A stretch of DNA of 64,000 nt from Kocuria rhizophila DC2201 (GTDB lineage: Bacteria > Actinomycetota > Actinomycetes > Actinomycetales > Micrococcaceae). The stretch spans positions 310,001 through 374,000 of the forward strand of contig NC_010617.1 of NCBI RefSeq assembly GCF_000010285.1. The letters run 5' to 3'. The notes beneath the pieces were generated by a model. It searched no databases, was not told where the DNA came from, and saw only the letters and a list, made by a program, of their open reading frames with translations. Of this stretch, positions 49,839 to 58,820 are shown one piece after another; the stretch's first letter is position 1, and each line of letters opens with the position of its first letter. The position numbers and the translations under genes are program-made.

Positions 49839-50999
49839 TCAGTGCTTGGCCTCGCACGCTACACCGTCGCCGTCCCCGTCCAGACCCGGGCGGTACCCGG
49901 GGGATCCCGCGTACAGCGGCGCCATCCCGGCGGCGCGGGCCTCGGCGCAGCGGGAGAAGTACACGTCCCCGCCGGGCGCACCCGCACCGGCCGGGGGCTG
50001 CGCAGAAGCCGGCAGCCGGGGTGCGGGCGCGGCCGGGGCGGCGGGTGCCGCCGGCACGGCGGGCGGTGCCGCGGGTTCCGCGGCGGGTTCGTCCGCCGGG
50101 GCCGGAACGGCGCGCGGGCCCGGCAGTATCTGCTCGGGGCACGTGTCCAGCACGCGGATCAGCGCCTGCTTCTCCGCGTCCGTGACCCACAGCTCGTAGG
50201 TCTTCTTCACCGCGATCTGCGTGGCGACGTACTCGCAGCGCTCGCCCCTGGCCGGGGGCAGCCAGGTGGCGGCGTCCCCGTCGGACTTCGCAGTGTTGCT
50301 CGGGCCGTCCACGGCCAGCAGGTTGAGGGGGTCGTTGGCGAGCTCGGTGCGCCGGGCGGCGTCGAGCTGCTGCGCACCCTTCTGCCACGCGTCGGAGAGG
50401 GCCACCACGTGGTCGATCTGCACCTCCGCGCTGGTGTCCCGGCCCGCCGTGAACGCCATGGCCTCCCCCGTGTACGGGCTCAGCAGCGAGCCCGCGGCCA
50501 CCTTGCAGCCGTGCGTGCCCGGCTTCACCTCCACCCCGGTGAGGTCCCGCCGCAGGACGTCGTTGCGGGTGTCGCAGCCGTTGTGGTCCGTGTCCGCCCA
50601 GCGGGGGCCGAACTCGTCCCGCGAGTAGCCGGTCCTGGGCGCGCGGCCCTTCACGGGGATTTCTCCCAGTGCCGCGAGCGCCGTTCCGGGTGCGGCACTG
50701 CGCGTGCGGTCGGAGGGGGACGACGACGCCGTCCCCGCCCCGGCTGCCCCGGTGCGGCTCGCGGCCGGCGTGGGGGAGGGCGCGGGCGGCGTCGTCGTGT
50801 CGGTTGTGCGCGCAGCGGAGGCGGTCGGCGCGTCCGACGAGGGGGCGGACGTGCCCGGGGCGCCGCACCCGGCGAGGGCGACGGCGAGCACCGCGGCCAC
50901 GATGGCGGTGCTGCGGGCGGGGGAGGTGCGGGGGGAAGTCAGGGAGTCCTCGATCCTGGCGGCGCCGGCGGGGCGGCGGTTAACGCAAGGACCCCGCAT
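49839..50999 (-). CDS. Secreted HNH (DUF1524/GmrSD-type) nuclease with Excalibur domain
   Basis: Lipoprotein-type signal (STAIVAAVLAVALAGC, lipobox LAGC) followed by a Ser/Thr/Ala/Pro linker. A DUF1524 HNH nuclease domain comes next: DNNG-like DTDHNGCDTRNDVLRRDL, the catalytic QIDHVVALSDAW, LANDPLNLLAVDGPSNTAKS and RCEYVATQIAVKKTYEL. A Pro/Ala linker precedes the C-terminal Excalibur calcium-binding domain (YFSRCAEARAAG, PGLDGDGDGVACE). It should cut DNA at the cell surface. The start is uncertain: ATG 50999 lies inside the tRNA-Arg terminator hairpin, and no ATG/GTG/TTG is well placed between it and the lipobox. CTG 50942 has GAGGA in front. One motif copy (50786) is read TTPP in the linker. 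Confidence 0.82.
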   Translation of the reverse strand: MRGPCVNRRPAGAARIEDSLTSPRTSPARSTAIVAAVLAVALAGCGAPGTSAPSSDAPTASAARTTDTTTPPAPSPTPAASRTGAAGAGTASSSPSDRTRSAAPGTALAALGEIPVKGRAPRTGYSRDEFGPRWADTDHNGCDTRNDVLRRDLTGVEVKPGTHGCKVAAGSLLSPYTGEAMAFTAGRDTSAEVQIDHVVALSDAWQKGAQQLDAARRTELANDPLNLLAVDGPSNTAKSDGDAATWLPPARGERCEYVATQIAVKKTYELWVTDAEKQALIRVLDTCPEQILPGPRAVPAPADEPAAEPAAPPAVPAAPAAPAAPAPRLPASAQPPAGAGAPGGDVYFSRCAEARAAGMAPLYAGSPGYRPGLDGDGDGVACEAKH

Positions 51000-51017
51000 C
51001 CGGTGGATGCGGGGTCC
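50989..51017 (-). terminator. Terminator of tRNA-Arg
   Basis: Perfect 13-bp stem GGACCCCGCATCC and complement with a 3-nt loop, 9 nt beyond the tRNA. Confidence 0.8.
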
Positions 51018-51025
51018 CGATGGAG

Positions 51026-51098
51026 TGCGCCCGATAGGATTCGAACCTACAACCTTCTGATCCGTAGTCAGATGCTCTATCCGTTGAGCTACAGGCGC
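51026..51098 (-). tRNA. tRNA-Arg(ACG)
   Basis: Minus strand: acceptor GCGCCTG pairs with CGGGCGC; D arm GCTCAACGGATAGAGC; anticodon arm TCTGA-CTACGGA-TCAGA gives ACG (inosine after TadA); T arm AGGTTCGAATCCT. No encoded CCA. 51099-51369 upstream of pckG shows no further gene. Confidence 0.95.
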
Positions 51099-51369
51099 CC
51101 TCGTGCAGCGGCACGCGGCCTCTGCAACGGGTAACAACTTACACCCGCGTGCCCCCGGCGACAAATCGCGGAGCTCTCCGTGCGGGGTGGATGTGGTGTA
51201 ACTCTCGTCCGGGGTTCCCGGCACCGCGATAGACTCCAGGCACACCCCCGTGCCCCCGGGGGAGGCCCGACCCCGGCGCCGTTGCACAGCGAGGTGCGGC
51301 GCGTGAACCGGCGGCCGCGGCCCCGCGGTGGTGCGGCACGCACGACGGCCTCAACGAGGAGACATGTCA

Positions 51370-53235
51370 ATGGCTGACAACAGCACAGCAAGCACCGGGA
51401 CCACCGAGCTCAACCGCGAGGTCCAGCAGTCGCTGGACAACCCGCCCACGGACTACCGGGAGCTCGTGGACTGGGTGCGCGAGGTCGCAGAGCTTGCCAC
51501 GCCGGACCGCATCCACTGGGCGGACGGCTCCGAGGCCGAGTGGGCCCAGCTGACCGACCAGATGGTCGAGGCCGGCACGCTGGTGCGTCTCGCGGAGGAC
51601 AAGTTCCCCAATTCGTTCGCGGCGTTCTCCGACCCCGAGGACGTCGCCCGCGTGGAGGAGCGCACCTTCATCTGCACCAAGACCCAGAAGGGGGCGGGGC
51701 CCACCAACAACTGGGAGGACCCGCAGGTCATGAAGGAGACCCTGCGCAAGCGCTTCAACGGCGCCATGCGCGGGCGCACCATGTACGTGATCCCGTTCGT
51801 CATGGGCTCCCTGGACGCGCAGAAGCCCCAGTACGGCGTGGAGATCACCGACTCCCCCTACGTGGTGTGCTCCATGCGCATCATGGCCACCATCGGCACG
51901 GACGTGCTGGAGAAGATGTCCCGGGACAAGGCCCCGTTCGTGGAGTGCGTGCACTCCCTGGGCGCCCCGCTGCAGCCGGGCGAGGAGGACGTCCCCTGGC
52001 CCTGCAACCCGGCCAAGTACATCGTGCAGTTCCCCGAGGACCGCGCCATCTGGTCCTTCGGCTCCGGCTACGGCGGCAACGCACTGCTGGGCAAGAAGTG
52101 CTACGCGCTGCGCATCGCCTCCGCGATCGCCCACGACGAGGGCTGGCTGGCCGAGCACATGCTGATCCTCAAGGTCACGGACCCCGAGGGCGACTCCCGC
52201 TTCATCGCCGCGGCCTTCCCGTCCGCGTGCGGCAAGACCAACTTCGCGATGCTCGAGCCCACCATCGAGGGCTGGAAGGCCGAGATGGTCGGGGACGACA
52301 TCGCCTGGATCCGCTTCGGCAAGGACCGCACCCCGCGCGTGGTCAACCCGGAGGCTGGGCTGTTCGGCGTGGCGCCGGGCACCGGGTGGTCCACCAACCC
52401 GAACGCGATGCACGCGATTGCTCGCGGCAACACCATCTTCACCAACGTGGCGCTGACCGACGACGGCGGCGTGTGGTGGGAGGGCATGACCGACGAGGTC
52501 CCCGAGCACCTCACAGACTGGAAGGGCAACGACTGGACCCCAGAGTCCGGGCGACCCGCCGCGCACCCCAACTCCCGGTTCTGCACCCCCATCAAGCAGG
52601 TGGAGATCCTGGCCCCGGAGTACGACGACCCCGAGGGCGTGCCGCTGTCGGCGATCATCTTCGGCGGGCGCCGCAAGACCACCGTGCCCCTGGTGTCCGA
52701 GTCCTTCGGGTGGGAGCACGGCGTGTTCCAGGGCGCCACGCTGTCCTCCGAGACCACCGCCGCCGCCAAGGGTGCGGTGGGTGTGGTGCGCCGCGACCCC
52801 ATGGCCATGCTCCCGTTCATCGGCTACAACGCCAACGACTACCTCGAGCACTGGCTGGACACCGGCGCCCGCATGGGCGAGGAGAACATGCCGCGGATCT
52901 ACTACGTGAACTGGTTCCGCCGCACCCCGGACGGCGGTTTCGCGTGGCCCGGCTTCGGTGAGAACTCGCGCGTGGTCAAGTGGATCGTGGAACGCCTCAA
53001 GGGCACCGCGGGCGGCCACGAGACCCCCGTGGGCATCCTCCCGGCCAAGGAGGACCTCGACCTCACGGGTCTGGAGATCTCCGACGAGGAGATCGAGGCA
53101 GCCCTGCGCGTGGACAAGGACGAGTGGCTCGCGGAGCTGCCCGGCATCGACGAGTGGTTCGCCCGACTGCGCGACGTCCCCGAGGTCATCCTCGAGCAGC
53201 GCGCCGGTCTCGAGGAGCGCCTGAAGAACGACTGA
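51370..53235 (+). CDS. pckG: Phosphoenolpyruvate carboxykinase (GTP)
   Basis: 621 residues from ATG 51370, preferred over ATG 51364 because GAGGAG then sits 8 nt upstream. GTP-type enzyme making PEP from oxaloacetate for gluconeogenesis. Signatures are [20 protein letters not shown], the kinase-1 loop with hyper-reactive Cys [17 protein letters not shown] (about residue 285), kinase-2 [38 protein letters not shown] and [15 protein letters not shown]. Length is normal. It has its own terminator hairpin and is separate from nsrR. Confidence 0.97.
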   Translation: MADNSTASTGTTELNREVQQSLDNPPTDYRELVDWVREVAELATPDRIHWADGSEAEWAQLTDQMVEAGTLVRLAEDKFPNSFAAFSDPEDVARVEERTFICTKTQKGAGPTNNWEDPQVMKETLRKRFNGAMRGRTMYVIPFVMGSLDAQKPQYGVEITDSPYVVCSMRIMATIGTDVLEKMSRDKAPFVECVHSLGAPLQPGEEDVPWPCNPAKYIVQFPEDRAIWSFGSGYGGNALLGKKCYALRIASAIAHDEGWLAEHMLILKVTDPEGDSRFIAAAFPSACGKTNFAMLEPTIEGWKAEMVGDDIAWIRFGKDRTPRVVNPEAGLFGVAPGTGWSTNPNAMHAIARGNTIFTNVALTDDGGVWWEGMTDEVPEHLTDWKGNDWTPESGRPAAHPNSRFCTPIKQVEILAPEYDDPEGVPLSAIIFGGRRKTTVPLVSESFGWEHGVFQGATLSSETTAAAKGAVGVVRRDPMAMLPFIGYNANDYLEHWLDTGARMGEENMPRIYYVNWFRRTPDGGFAWPGFGENSRVVKWIVERLKGTAGGHETPVGILPAKEDLDLTGLEISDEEIEAALRVDKDEWLAELPGIDEWFARLRDVPEVILEQRAGLEERLKND

Positions 53236-53271
53236 CGAGGGCCGGCACCCGCCGGACCCCCTGTGCGATTG

Positions 53272-53300
53272 CGCCGCGCGGCCGAGCTGGCCGCGCGGCG
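53272..53300 (+). terminator. Terminator of pckG
   Basis: Perfect 12-bp stem CGCCGCGCGGCC and complement, 5-nt loop, 36 nt after the stop. Its right arm runs into a dispersed motif copy (53295-53305). Confidence 0.7.
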
Positions 53301-53342
53301 TCGTCGTGCGTGCCGACGGACGGCACCGAGGAGAGGAAGACC

Positions 53343-53873
53343 ATGCGGCTCACGGCGTTCTCGGACATCGCCCTGCGCGTGCTGCTGCTCATGGGCGGGC
53401 TGCCGCAGGGCACCATGCTGTCCACGCAACGCATCGCGGAGGGCGTGGGTGCCCCGTACCACCACGTGGCCAAGACCGTGGCGCGGCTGCGGGGGATGGG
53501 CCTGCTGTGCTCGCAGCGCGGCCGCGCGGGAGGCGTTGCCCTCACAGCCGAGGGGTGCGGGGTGAGCGTGGGCCGGGTGCTGCGGGAGCTCGAGGCGGAC
53601 ACGGCGATCGTGGAGTGTGAGGCGGACGAGGCGGCGTGCCCGCTGAACCACGGGTGCCGGTTGCGCCGGGCGCTGAACAGTGCACGGGAGGCGTTCTACC
53701 GGGAGCTCGACGGCGTCACGGTCACGGACCTGGTGAACCCCCGCCAGGTGGGGCCGATCGCCGTGCAGCTGGGGCTGCGCCCGCCCGCCGGGGGCACTGC
53801 ACCGGGCGAGGGGGCGGCGGGCGTCACCCCGGTCACTCGCACGGGTGGGGGACCCGACAGCACCGCTCACTAA
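53343..53873 (+). CDS. nsrR: NsrR-type Rrf2 nitric-oxide-sensing repressor
   Basis: 176 residues, ATG 53343 after a GAGGAGAGGA ribosome-binding site. Rrf2 winged helix (RLTAFSDIALRVLLLMGG, STQRIAEGVGAPYHHVAKTV, SQRGRAGGVALT) and the three cluster-binding cysteines in VECEADEAACPLNHGCRLR. The spacing is that of NsrR, whose Fe-S cluster reacts with NO. A 20-30-residue Gly/Pro tail is extra. It lies directly upstream of the NO dioxygenase gene hmp and its AT-rich operator, so it represses hmp until NO appears; the pairing makes this a confident call. Confidence 0.88.
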   Translation: MRLTAFSDIALRVLLLMGGLPQGTMLSTQRIAEGVGAPYHHVAKTVARLRGMGLLCSQRGRAGGVALTAEGCGVSVGRVLRELEADTAIVECEADEAACPLNHGCRLRRALNSAREAFYRELDGVTVTDLVNPRQVGPIAVQLGLRPPAGGTAPGEGAAGVTPVTRTGGGPDSTAH

Positions 53874-53877
53874 ACAC

Positions 53878-53897
53878 AGCATATTAAATGCTAAATT
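53878..53897 (+). promoter_or_regulatory. NsrR operator overlapping the hmp -10 box
   Basis: AGCAT-ATTAA-ATGCT (53878-53892) is a perfect 5-bp inverted repeat in an AT-rich island, and TAAATT (53892-53897) is a good -10 box. Repressor bound here would block hmp transcription. Confidence 0.6.
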
Positions 53898-53930
53898 AGT
53901 CTCGTCAGGTTCAGACGAGAGGAAGCCGCC

Positions 53931-55115
53931 ATGCTGTCCGAGAAGTCACGCCCGGTCATCGCCCAGACCCTGGGGATCATCGCCGAGCGGATCCCCCACA
54001 TCACCCCGGTGTTCTACCGGTCCATGTTCGAGGCTCGCCCCGACCTGCTGGACGGGATGTTCAGCCGCGCCAACCAGAAGAACGGCACGCAGCCGCAGGC
54101 GCTGGCCGGGTCGATCGCCATGTTCGCCTCGCACCTGCTGAACCACCCGGACTCCTACCCGGACGAGGTGCTCTCCCGTGTGGCGCACAAGCACGCGTCC
54201 CTCGGGCTCGATCCCCGGGAGTACCCCACGGTGCACGAGCACCTGTTCAAGGCCATTGCCGCGGACCTCGGGGACGCCGCCACCCCGGAGGTCGTGGCCG
54301 CGTGGGACGAGGTCTACTGGCTCATGGCGGACGCGCTCATCGCCCTCGAGAAGGACCTCTACGCCCGGCAGGCCAACCGCGTGGCGTTCGCGCCCTTCCG
54401 TGTGAGCGCCAGGGAGGCCGTGGCGGACGGTGTGCTGGCCTTCGAGTTCGAGCCCGCGGACGGCACCCCCATGACCCCGGCGGTCCCGGGGCAGTACGTG
54501 ACCGTGCAGGTCACCGTGACCGACGGGCTGCGCCAGCCCCGCCAGTTCACGCTGGTGCCGGGCCGCCCGGGCCACCGCCGGGTGATCGTGCGGGAGGACC
54601 CACAGGGGGAGGTCACCCCGGTGCTGCACCGGGACGTGGCCGTGGGGGACGTCCTGGAGCTCTCCAACCCGTACGGGGACGTGGTCCTGGACCCGGCGTC
54701 CCCCGCTCCGCTCGTGCTGGTGTCCGCGGGCATCGGGATCACGCCGGTGCTCGCGTTCCTCGACCAGCTCGTGCGCGAGGATCCCGAGCGGGAGGTGCTG
54801 GTGCTGCACGCGGACCACTCTGCGGCGGCCTGGCCGTGCCGGGAGCAGGTGCGGGAGTACGTCTCGCAGCTGCCCAACGCCCGCCTGGTCTCGTGGCTCG
54901 GGGTTCCGGGGGAGGGGGACCACGAGGGGCGGATGGACGTCTCCCGGGTGGAGGTCCCCGCGGACGCCGAGGTGTTCATGTGCGGCCCGCTGCCGTTCAT
55001 GCAGGCCGTGCGCTCGCAGCTGGTCGACGCGGGCGTGCCCGGCCGCGCGATCCACTACGAGATCTTCGGCCCGGACCTGTGGATGCTCCACGACGAGGCC
55101 CGCGCCGCGGCCTGA
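53931..55115 (+). CDS. hmp: Flavohemoprotein, nitric oxide dioxygenase
   Basis: 394 residues. Globin domain 1-140 (ITPVFYRSMFEARPDLLDGM with the distal Tyr, NQKNGTQPQALA, proximal His in SRVAHKHASLGLDP). FAD domain about 150-250 (PGQYVTVQVTV, RQPRQFTLV). NAD domain about 255-390 (LVSAGIGITPVLAFLDQL, EVFMCGPLPFMQAVRSQL, HYEIFGPDLW). It turns NO and O2 into nitrate. GAGAGGA precedes ATG 53931. It is controlled by the adjacent NsrR through the AT-rich operator. Confidence 0.95.
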   Translation: MLSEKSRPVIAQTLGIIAERIPHITPVFYRSMFEARPDLLDGMFSRANQKNGTQPQALAGSIAMFASHLLNHPDSYPDEVLSRVAHKHASLGLDPREYPTVHEHLFKAIAADLGDAATPEVVAAWDEVYWLMADALIALEKDLYARQANRVAFAPFRVSAREAVADGVLAFEFEPADGTPMTPAVPGQYVTVQVTVTDGLRQPRQFTLVPGRPGHRRVIVREDPQGEVTPVLHRDVAVGDVLELSNPYGDVVLDPASPAPLVLVSAGIGITPVLAFLDQLVREDPEREVLVLHADHSAAAWPCREQVREYVSQLPNARLVSWLGVPGEGDHEGRMDVSRVEVPADAEVFMCGPLPFMQAVRSQLVDAGVPGRAIHYEIFGPDLWMLHDEARAAA

Positions 55116-55227
55116 GCCCCGTCACCACTGCCACAACGCGCGCGACCGCTCGGCGGGGCGCCGGGCGGCGGTGACCCGGTGGGCCGGTGACGTCGCCCGT
55201 TCGCGGTGCCCCCCGCCCAGCGCCCGC

Positions 55228-55282
55228 GGGCACGCGCGGAGGGCTCGGGCACCCGCGGAGGGCCGGGTACGTGCGGAGAGCC
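55228..55282 (+). repeat. Three tandem 18-19-bp imperfect repeats
   Basis: Units GGGCACGCGCGGAGGGCTC, GGGCACCCGCGGAGGGCC and GGGTACGTGCGGAGAGCC follow hmp and end at the motif hairpin. No function is proposed. Confidence 0.6.
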
Positions 55283-55285
55283 GGG

Positions 55286-55333
55286 GGTACGACGACGCCG
55301 CGCGGCCGGGTGGCTGCGCGGCGTCGTCGTACC
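55286..55333. terminator. 18-bp hairpin from an inverted motif pair between hmp and manB
   Basis: GGTACGACGACGCCGCGC and its exact complement flank a 12-nt loop. Each arm contains the dispersed 11-mer (55291-55301, 55318-55328). Converging genes hmp and manB both end near it, so it can terminate both. Confidence 0.75.
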
Positions 55334-55365
55334 CTGTCCGGAGGCGGGGATGGTGCCCGGGGTGC

Positions 55366-56775
55366 TCAGCCCTGGCGGACGATCCTGAGGACGGTGTCCC
55401 GCACGGCCTCCATGGCCGCGGCGTCCGGGGCCTCCACGTTGAGCCGCAGGAAGGGCTCCGTGTTGGAGGGGCGCAGGTTGAACCACCAGCCCTGGGTGGG
55501 GTGCGTGAACGTGGTGCCGTCCATGTCCTCGACCGTGACCGCGGGATCGGTCTCGGCGAAGTGCGCGCGCACGCGGTCCACGGCGGCGGCCTTGTCCTCG
55601 ATCTCGGAGTTGATCTCGCCGGAGGCCACGTACGGGTCGTAGCGGTCCATGAGGTCGCTGAGCGTGCCGGTCTGCTCGCCCAGGGCGGCCAGCACGTGCA
55701 TGGCCGCGAGCATCCCGGTGTCCGCGTTGAAGAAGTCCTTGAAGTAGTAGTGCGCGGAGTGCTCCCCGCCGAACACGGCGCGCTCGGAGGCCATCACTGC
55801 CTTGATGAAGGAGTGGCCCACGCGGGTGCGCACGGCGCGCCCGCCGTTCGCCTCGATCAGCTCCGGCACGGCCTGGGAGGTGATGAGGTTGTGGATCACC
55901 ACGGGGTGCTCCTCGCCCGCGGCCTGCGCACGGGCGATCTCCCGCTCCGCGACGATCGCCGCCACGGCGGACGGGGAGACCGGCTCGCCGTTCTGGTCCA
56001 CCACGAAGCAGCGGTCGGCATCCCCGTCGAACGCGAGGCCGATGTCGGCGCCGTGCTCCCGGACGGCCTTCTGCAGGTCCACCAGGTTGGCGGGCTCCAG
56101 CGGGTTGGCCGGGTGGTTGGGGAACGTGCCGTCCAGCTCGAAGTACAGGGGCACGATCTCCAGGTGCAGGGCCTCCAGCAGGGCATCGCCCAGCACCGCG
56201 GGGGTGGTGAGACCGGCCATGCCGTTGCCGGCGTCCACCACGACCTTCAGCGGACGGATCCCGCTCAGGTCCACGAGCGAGCGCAGGTAGCGGGCGTAGT
56301 CGCCCAGCACGTCCCGGCGGGTCACCCGACCACCGCGCGGCACGGCCTCGATCTCGCCCGCGTCCAGGTACGCCTGGGCGGCGTCGCGGATCTCGTACAG
56401 CCCGGTGTCCGAGGACACGGGCACCGCACCGGCCTGGGCCATCTTGATCCCGTTGTACTGCGCCGGGTTGTGGCTCGCCGTGAACGTGGCGCCCGCGCAG
56501 TCCAGGGTGCCGCACGCGAAGTACAGCTCGTCCGTGGAGATGCTGCCGATCACCGTGACGTCCGCGCCACGGCGGGTGGCACCGGCCGCGAAGGCCTCGA
56601 CGAACTCCGGGGAGGAGGGGCGCATGTCCCCGCCCACCACCACGGAGGAGCCGGTCAGGCCCAGGACGTCCACGAAGGCCGCGCCCGTGGCCCGCACGCT
56701 CTCGGCGGTGATGCTCTCGCCCACGATGCCGCGCACGTCGTAGGCCTTGAATGATGAGGAAAGGTCTGTGGTCAC
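55366..56775 (-). CDS. manB: Phosphomannomutase/phosphoglucomutase
   Basis: 469 residues from GTG 56775. Four-domain phosphohexomutase: FKAYDVRGIVGE, the phosphoserine loop FTASHNPAQYNGIKM, the Mg2+ loop FDGDADRCFVVD, the sugar loop GGEHSAHYYFKD and the phosphate-binding RPSNTEPFLRLNVEA. It interconverts mannose-6-P and mannose-1-P for GDP-mannose and mannosylated lipids. It is divergent from manA with only 80 bp between starts, so the fructose-6-P to mannose-1-P route is encoded back to back. Confidence 0.92.
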   Translation of the reverse strand: MTTDLSSSFKAYDVRGIVGESITAESVRATGAAFVDVLGLTGSSVVVGGDMRPSSPEFVEAFAAGATRRGADVTVIGSISTDELYFACGTLDCAGATFTASHNPAQYNGIKMAQAGAVPVSSDTGLYEIRDAAQAYLDAGEIEAVPRGGRVTRRDVLGDYARYLRSLVDLSGIRPLKVVVDAGNGMAGLTTPAVLGDALLEALHLEIVPLYFELDGTFPNHPANPLEPANLVDLQKAVREHGADIGLAFDGDADRCFVVDQNGEPVSPSAVAAIVAEREIARAQAAGEEHPVVIHNLITSQAVPELIEANGGRAVRTRVGHSFIKAVMASERAVFGGEHSAHYYFKDFFNADTGMLAAMHVLAALGEQTGTLSDLMDRYDPYVASGEINSEIEDKAAAVDRVRAHFAETDPAVTVEDMDGTTFTHPTQGWWFNLRPSNTEPFLRLNVEAPDAAAMEAVRDTVLRIVRQG

Positions 56776-56855
56776 GGCCCCGATTCTACGGGAGGGGCCC
56801 TGGGGGTTCGCGGGGTGCCAGGGTCCGCGCGGGGCGCTGTGGTTACATGTGTGGC

Positions 56856-58085
56856 ATGGCCGAGTTCCTGAGGATGAGCAACCCGATCCAGCACTACGCC
56901 TGGGGGTCCTGCTCGGTGCTCGCCGACATGCAGGGCCGCCCCGGGCCCACCGAACGGCCGGAGGCGGAGCTGTGGATGGGCGCCCACGCGAGCGCACCGT
57001 CGCGCGTGGAGCTCGCCGGGCAGCAGCGGGGCCTGGACGAGATCGCCCCGCACCTGCCGTTCCTGCTCAAGGTCCTGGCCATCGACGCACCCCTGTCCAT
57101 CCAGGTCCACCCCTCCTCCGACCAGGCACGGGAGGGCTTCGCGCGGGAGAACGCCGCCGGGATCGCCCCGGACGCACCCCACCGCAACTACCGGGACGAG
57201 CACGCCAAGCCGGAGACGGTCATCGCCCTCACGGACATGTGGCTGCTCGCCGGGCAGCAGGAGCCCGGGCGGCTCGCGGAGCTCGCCGAGACGCTGGACC
57301 TGCCGTGGCTCGCTGCGGCGGCCGCCTCCCCGTGTCCCCTGCGCCACGCCCTGGAGCTCGGTGACGACGACGCCGCCGCGGCCGTGCGCGTGTGCGTCAC
57401 CGCGGCCGCCTCCGCACGCGACACGGCGGCGTCCTCACAAGAGGGGACCGGGTCGCTGTCCCCGGAGCAGGGCCCGGCCGAGCGCGCCGTGCACCTCATC
57501 GAGCTGCTGAGCCGGCACCACCCGCAGGACCGGGGGATGCTGGTGGCCCTGTGCATGAACGTGGTGCACCTGGCTCCGGGGCAGGCGCTGTTCACCCCCG
57601 CGCAGCAGGTCCACGCCTACCTCAGCGGCACGGCCGTGGAGATCATGGGGTGCTCGGACAACGTGCTGCGGGCGGGGCTGACCTCCAAGCACATCGACGT
57701 CCCCGAGCTGCTCGCCGTGATGGCGCAGACCCAGGAGCCCGTGGAACTGCTGCAGACCCGCACCGCCGAGGACGGCGCCGTGCACTACCCCCTGTGGGAT
57801 CCGGCCCTGTCCCTCGTGTCCGCGCGGGTGGCACCCGGTGCGCCGCTCGTGCGCGAGGTCGCGGACACCTGCATGGTGCTCGTCACCGAGGGCTCCGTAC
57901 GGGTCTCCGCCACGGCGGGGCCCGAGGACGGCGGCGCGCAGGACGAGGGCACGGCCGCGGCGGCCGGGGAGTCGCTCGTGCGCCTGGGCGGCGCGTGCAC
58001 CGTGCGGATCACCGGCGAGGGGTGTGTGTTCCTCGTGGAGGCTGTGACTCCCGGCCGGCCGCACGGGCCCCGTCTCACCCTTTAG
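56856..58085 (+). CDS. manA: Mannose-6-phosphate isomerase, class I
   Basis: 409 residues from ATG 56856 (ATG 56847 possible; a TACATG box 6 nt upstream would make it leaderless). Type I PMI: NPIQHYAWGS, ELWMGAHASAPS, LPFLLKVLAIDAPLSIQVHP (zinc-site Gln/His), RDEHAKPETVIALTDMWLLA, VVHLAPGQALFTPAQQVHAY and DNVLRAGLTSKHIDVPELL. It converts fructose-6-P to mannose-6-P. A disordered insertion at about residues 165-200 carries the dispersed motif (57366, read DDDAAAAVRV). Divergent from manB. Confidence 0.92.
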   Translation: MAEFLRMSNPIQHYAWGSCSVLADMQGRPGPTERPEAELWMGAHASAPSRVELAGQQRGLDEIAPHLPFLLKVLAIDAPLSIQVHPSSDQAREGFARENAAGIAPDAPHRNYRDEHAKPETVIALTDMWLLAGQQEPGRLAELAETLDLPWLAAAAASPCPLRHALELGDDDAAAAVRVCVTAAASARDTAASSQEGTGSLSPEQGPAERAVHLIELLSRHHPQDRGMLVALCMNVVHLAPGQALFTPAQQVHAYLSGTAVEIMGCSDNVLRAGLTSKHIDVPELLAVMAQTQEPVELLQTRTAEDGAVHYPLWDPALSLVSARVAPGAPLVREVADTCMVLVTEGSVRVSATAGPEDGGAQDEGTAAAAGESLVRLGGACTVRITGEGCVFLVEAVTPGRPHGPRLTL

Positions 58086-58158
58086 ATGGTCGCGCGCGGC
58101 CGCCGAGAGGCGTTGAATGGCTGGGCCCATGTTTGACGAGCAGTGCTAGGGAGTGCAG

Positions 58159-58707
58159 ATGGACCGGCGGATCGAACGCACCCGCGCGGCAGTGGTGCAG
58201 GCCACCGTGGAGCTGGTGGCGTCCCGCGGTTCGCAGGTCGGGATGACCGAGATCGCTGACGCCGCGGGCGTCAGCCGCAAGGCCGTGTACGAGAACTTCG
58301 GCTCCAGGGACCAGGTGCTGTGCAGCGCCACCCAGAGCCTGCTGGCCACGGTGCCCCTGCGCGTGAGCGCGCTGGACGCCGAGCGGCCGAACCCTTGGGA
58401 CGTGGTGCTCGCGCCCATCGCCGAGCACGTGGAGCAGTTCCGGGACTTCTACCGCGCGGTGCTCTCCGGACCCGGCTGCTTCCTGGTGCGGGACGCCGTG
58501 GTGGACCACGCGGTCACCGGGCTGCGGGAGGTGCGCGGGCGCATCGAGGACCCCCGCGTGCGGGACGCCGGCGAGTGCGACCGCTTCATCGTGCACGGTC
58601 TCGTGGGCGTGATCGCCGAGTCCCTCGTGGCGCAGCCGGGCGTGAGCGTGCAGTCCCTGGCCCACTCCCTCAGTGCGGGGCTCGCGGAGTCGATGAGCTG
58701 CTGCTGA
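58159..58707 (+). CDS. TetR-family regulator
   Basis: 182 residues from ATG 58159, with AGGGAG 6 nt upstream. N-terminal helix-turn-helix RAAVVQATVELVASRGSQVG, MTEIADAAGVSRKAVYENFG. C-terminal helical domain, ending MSCC with two adjacent cysteines that could respond to metal or oxidants; that is speculation. It precedes the NAD(P)-binding protein gene by 113 nt and may control it. Confidence 0.85.
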   Translation: MDRRIERTRAAVVQATVELVASRGSQVGMTEIADAAGVSRKAVYENFGSRDQVLCSATQSLLATVPLRVSALDAERPNPWDVVLAPIAEHVEQFRDFYRAVLSGPGCFLVRDAVVDHAVTGLREVRGRIEDPRVRDAGECDRFIVHGLVGVIAESLVAQPGVSVQSLAHSLSAGLAESMSCC

Positions 58708-58820
58708 GGGCGGGCCCACCACGCCCCCTGCCGGAATAATCACGCCCTCACAGCCGCTGTACGGAGTCCAGGGGCGCGCGAGCACCCCTCACAGATCCGT
58801 TCCGACAGGAAGGACTCACA

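Noticed and set aside
51000-51287. N-terminal extension of the HNH/Excalibur frame to 51287
   Set aside because: It translates through the tRNA-Arg gene and its terminator, so it cannot be the real start.
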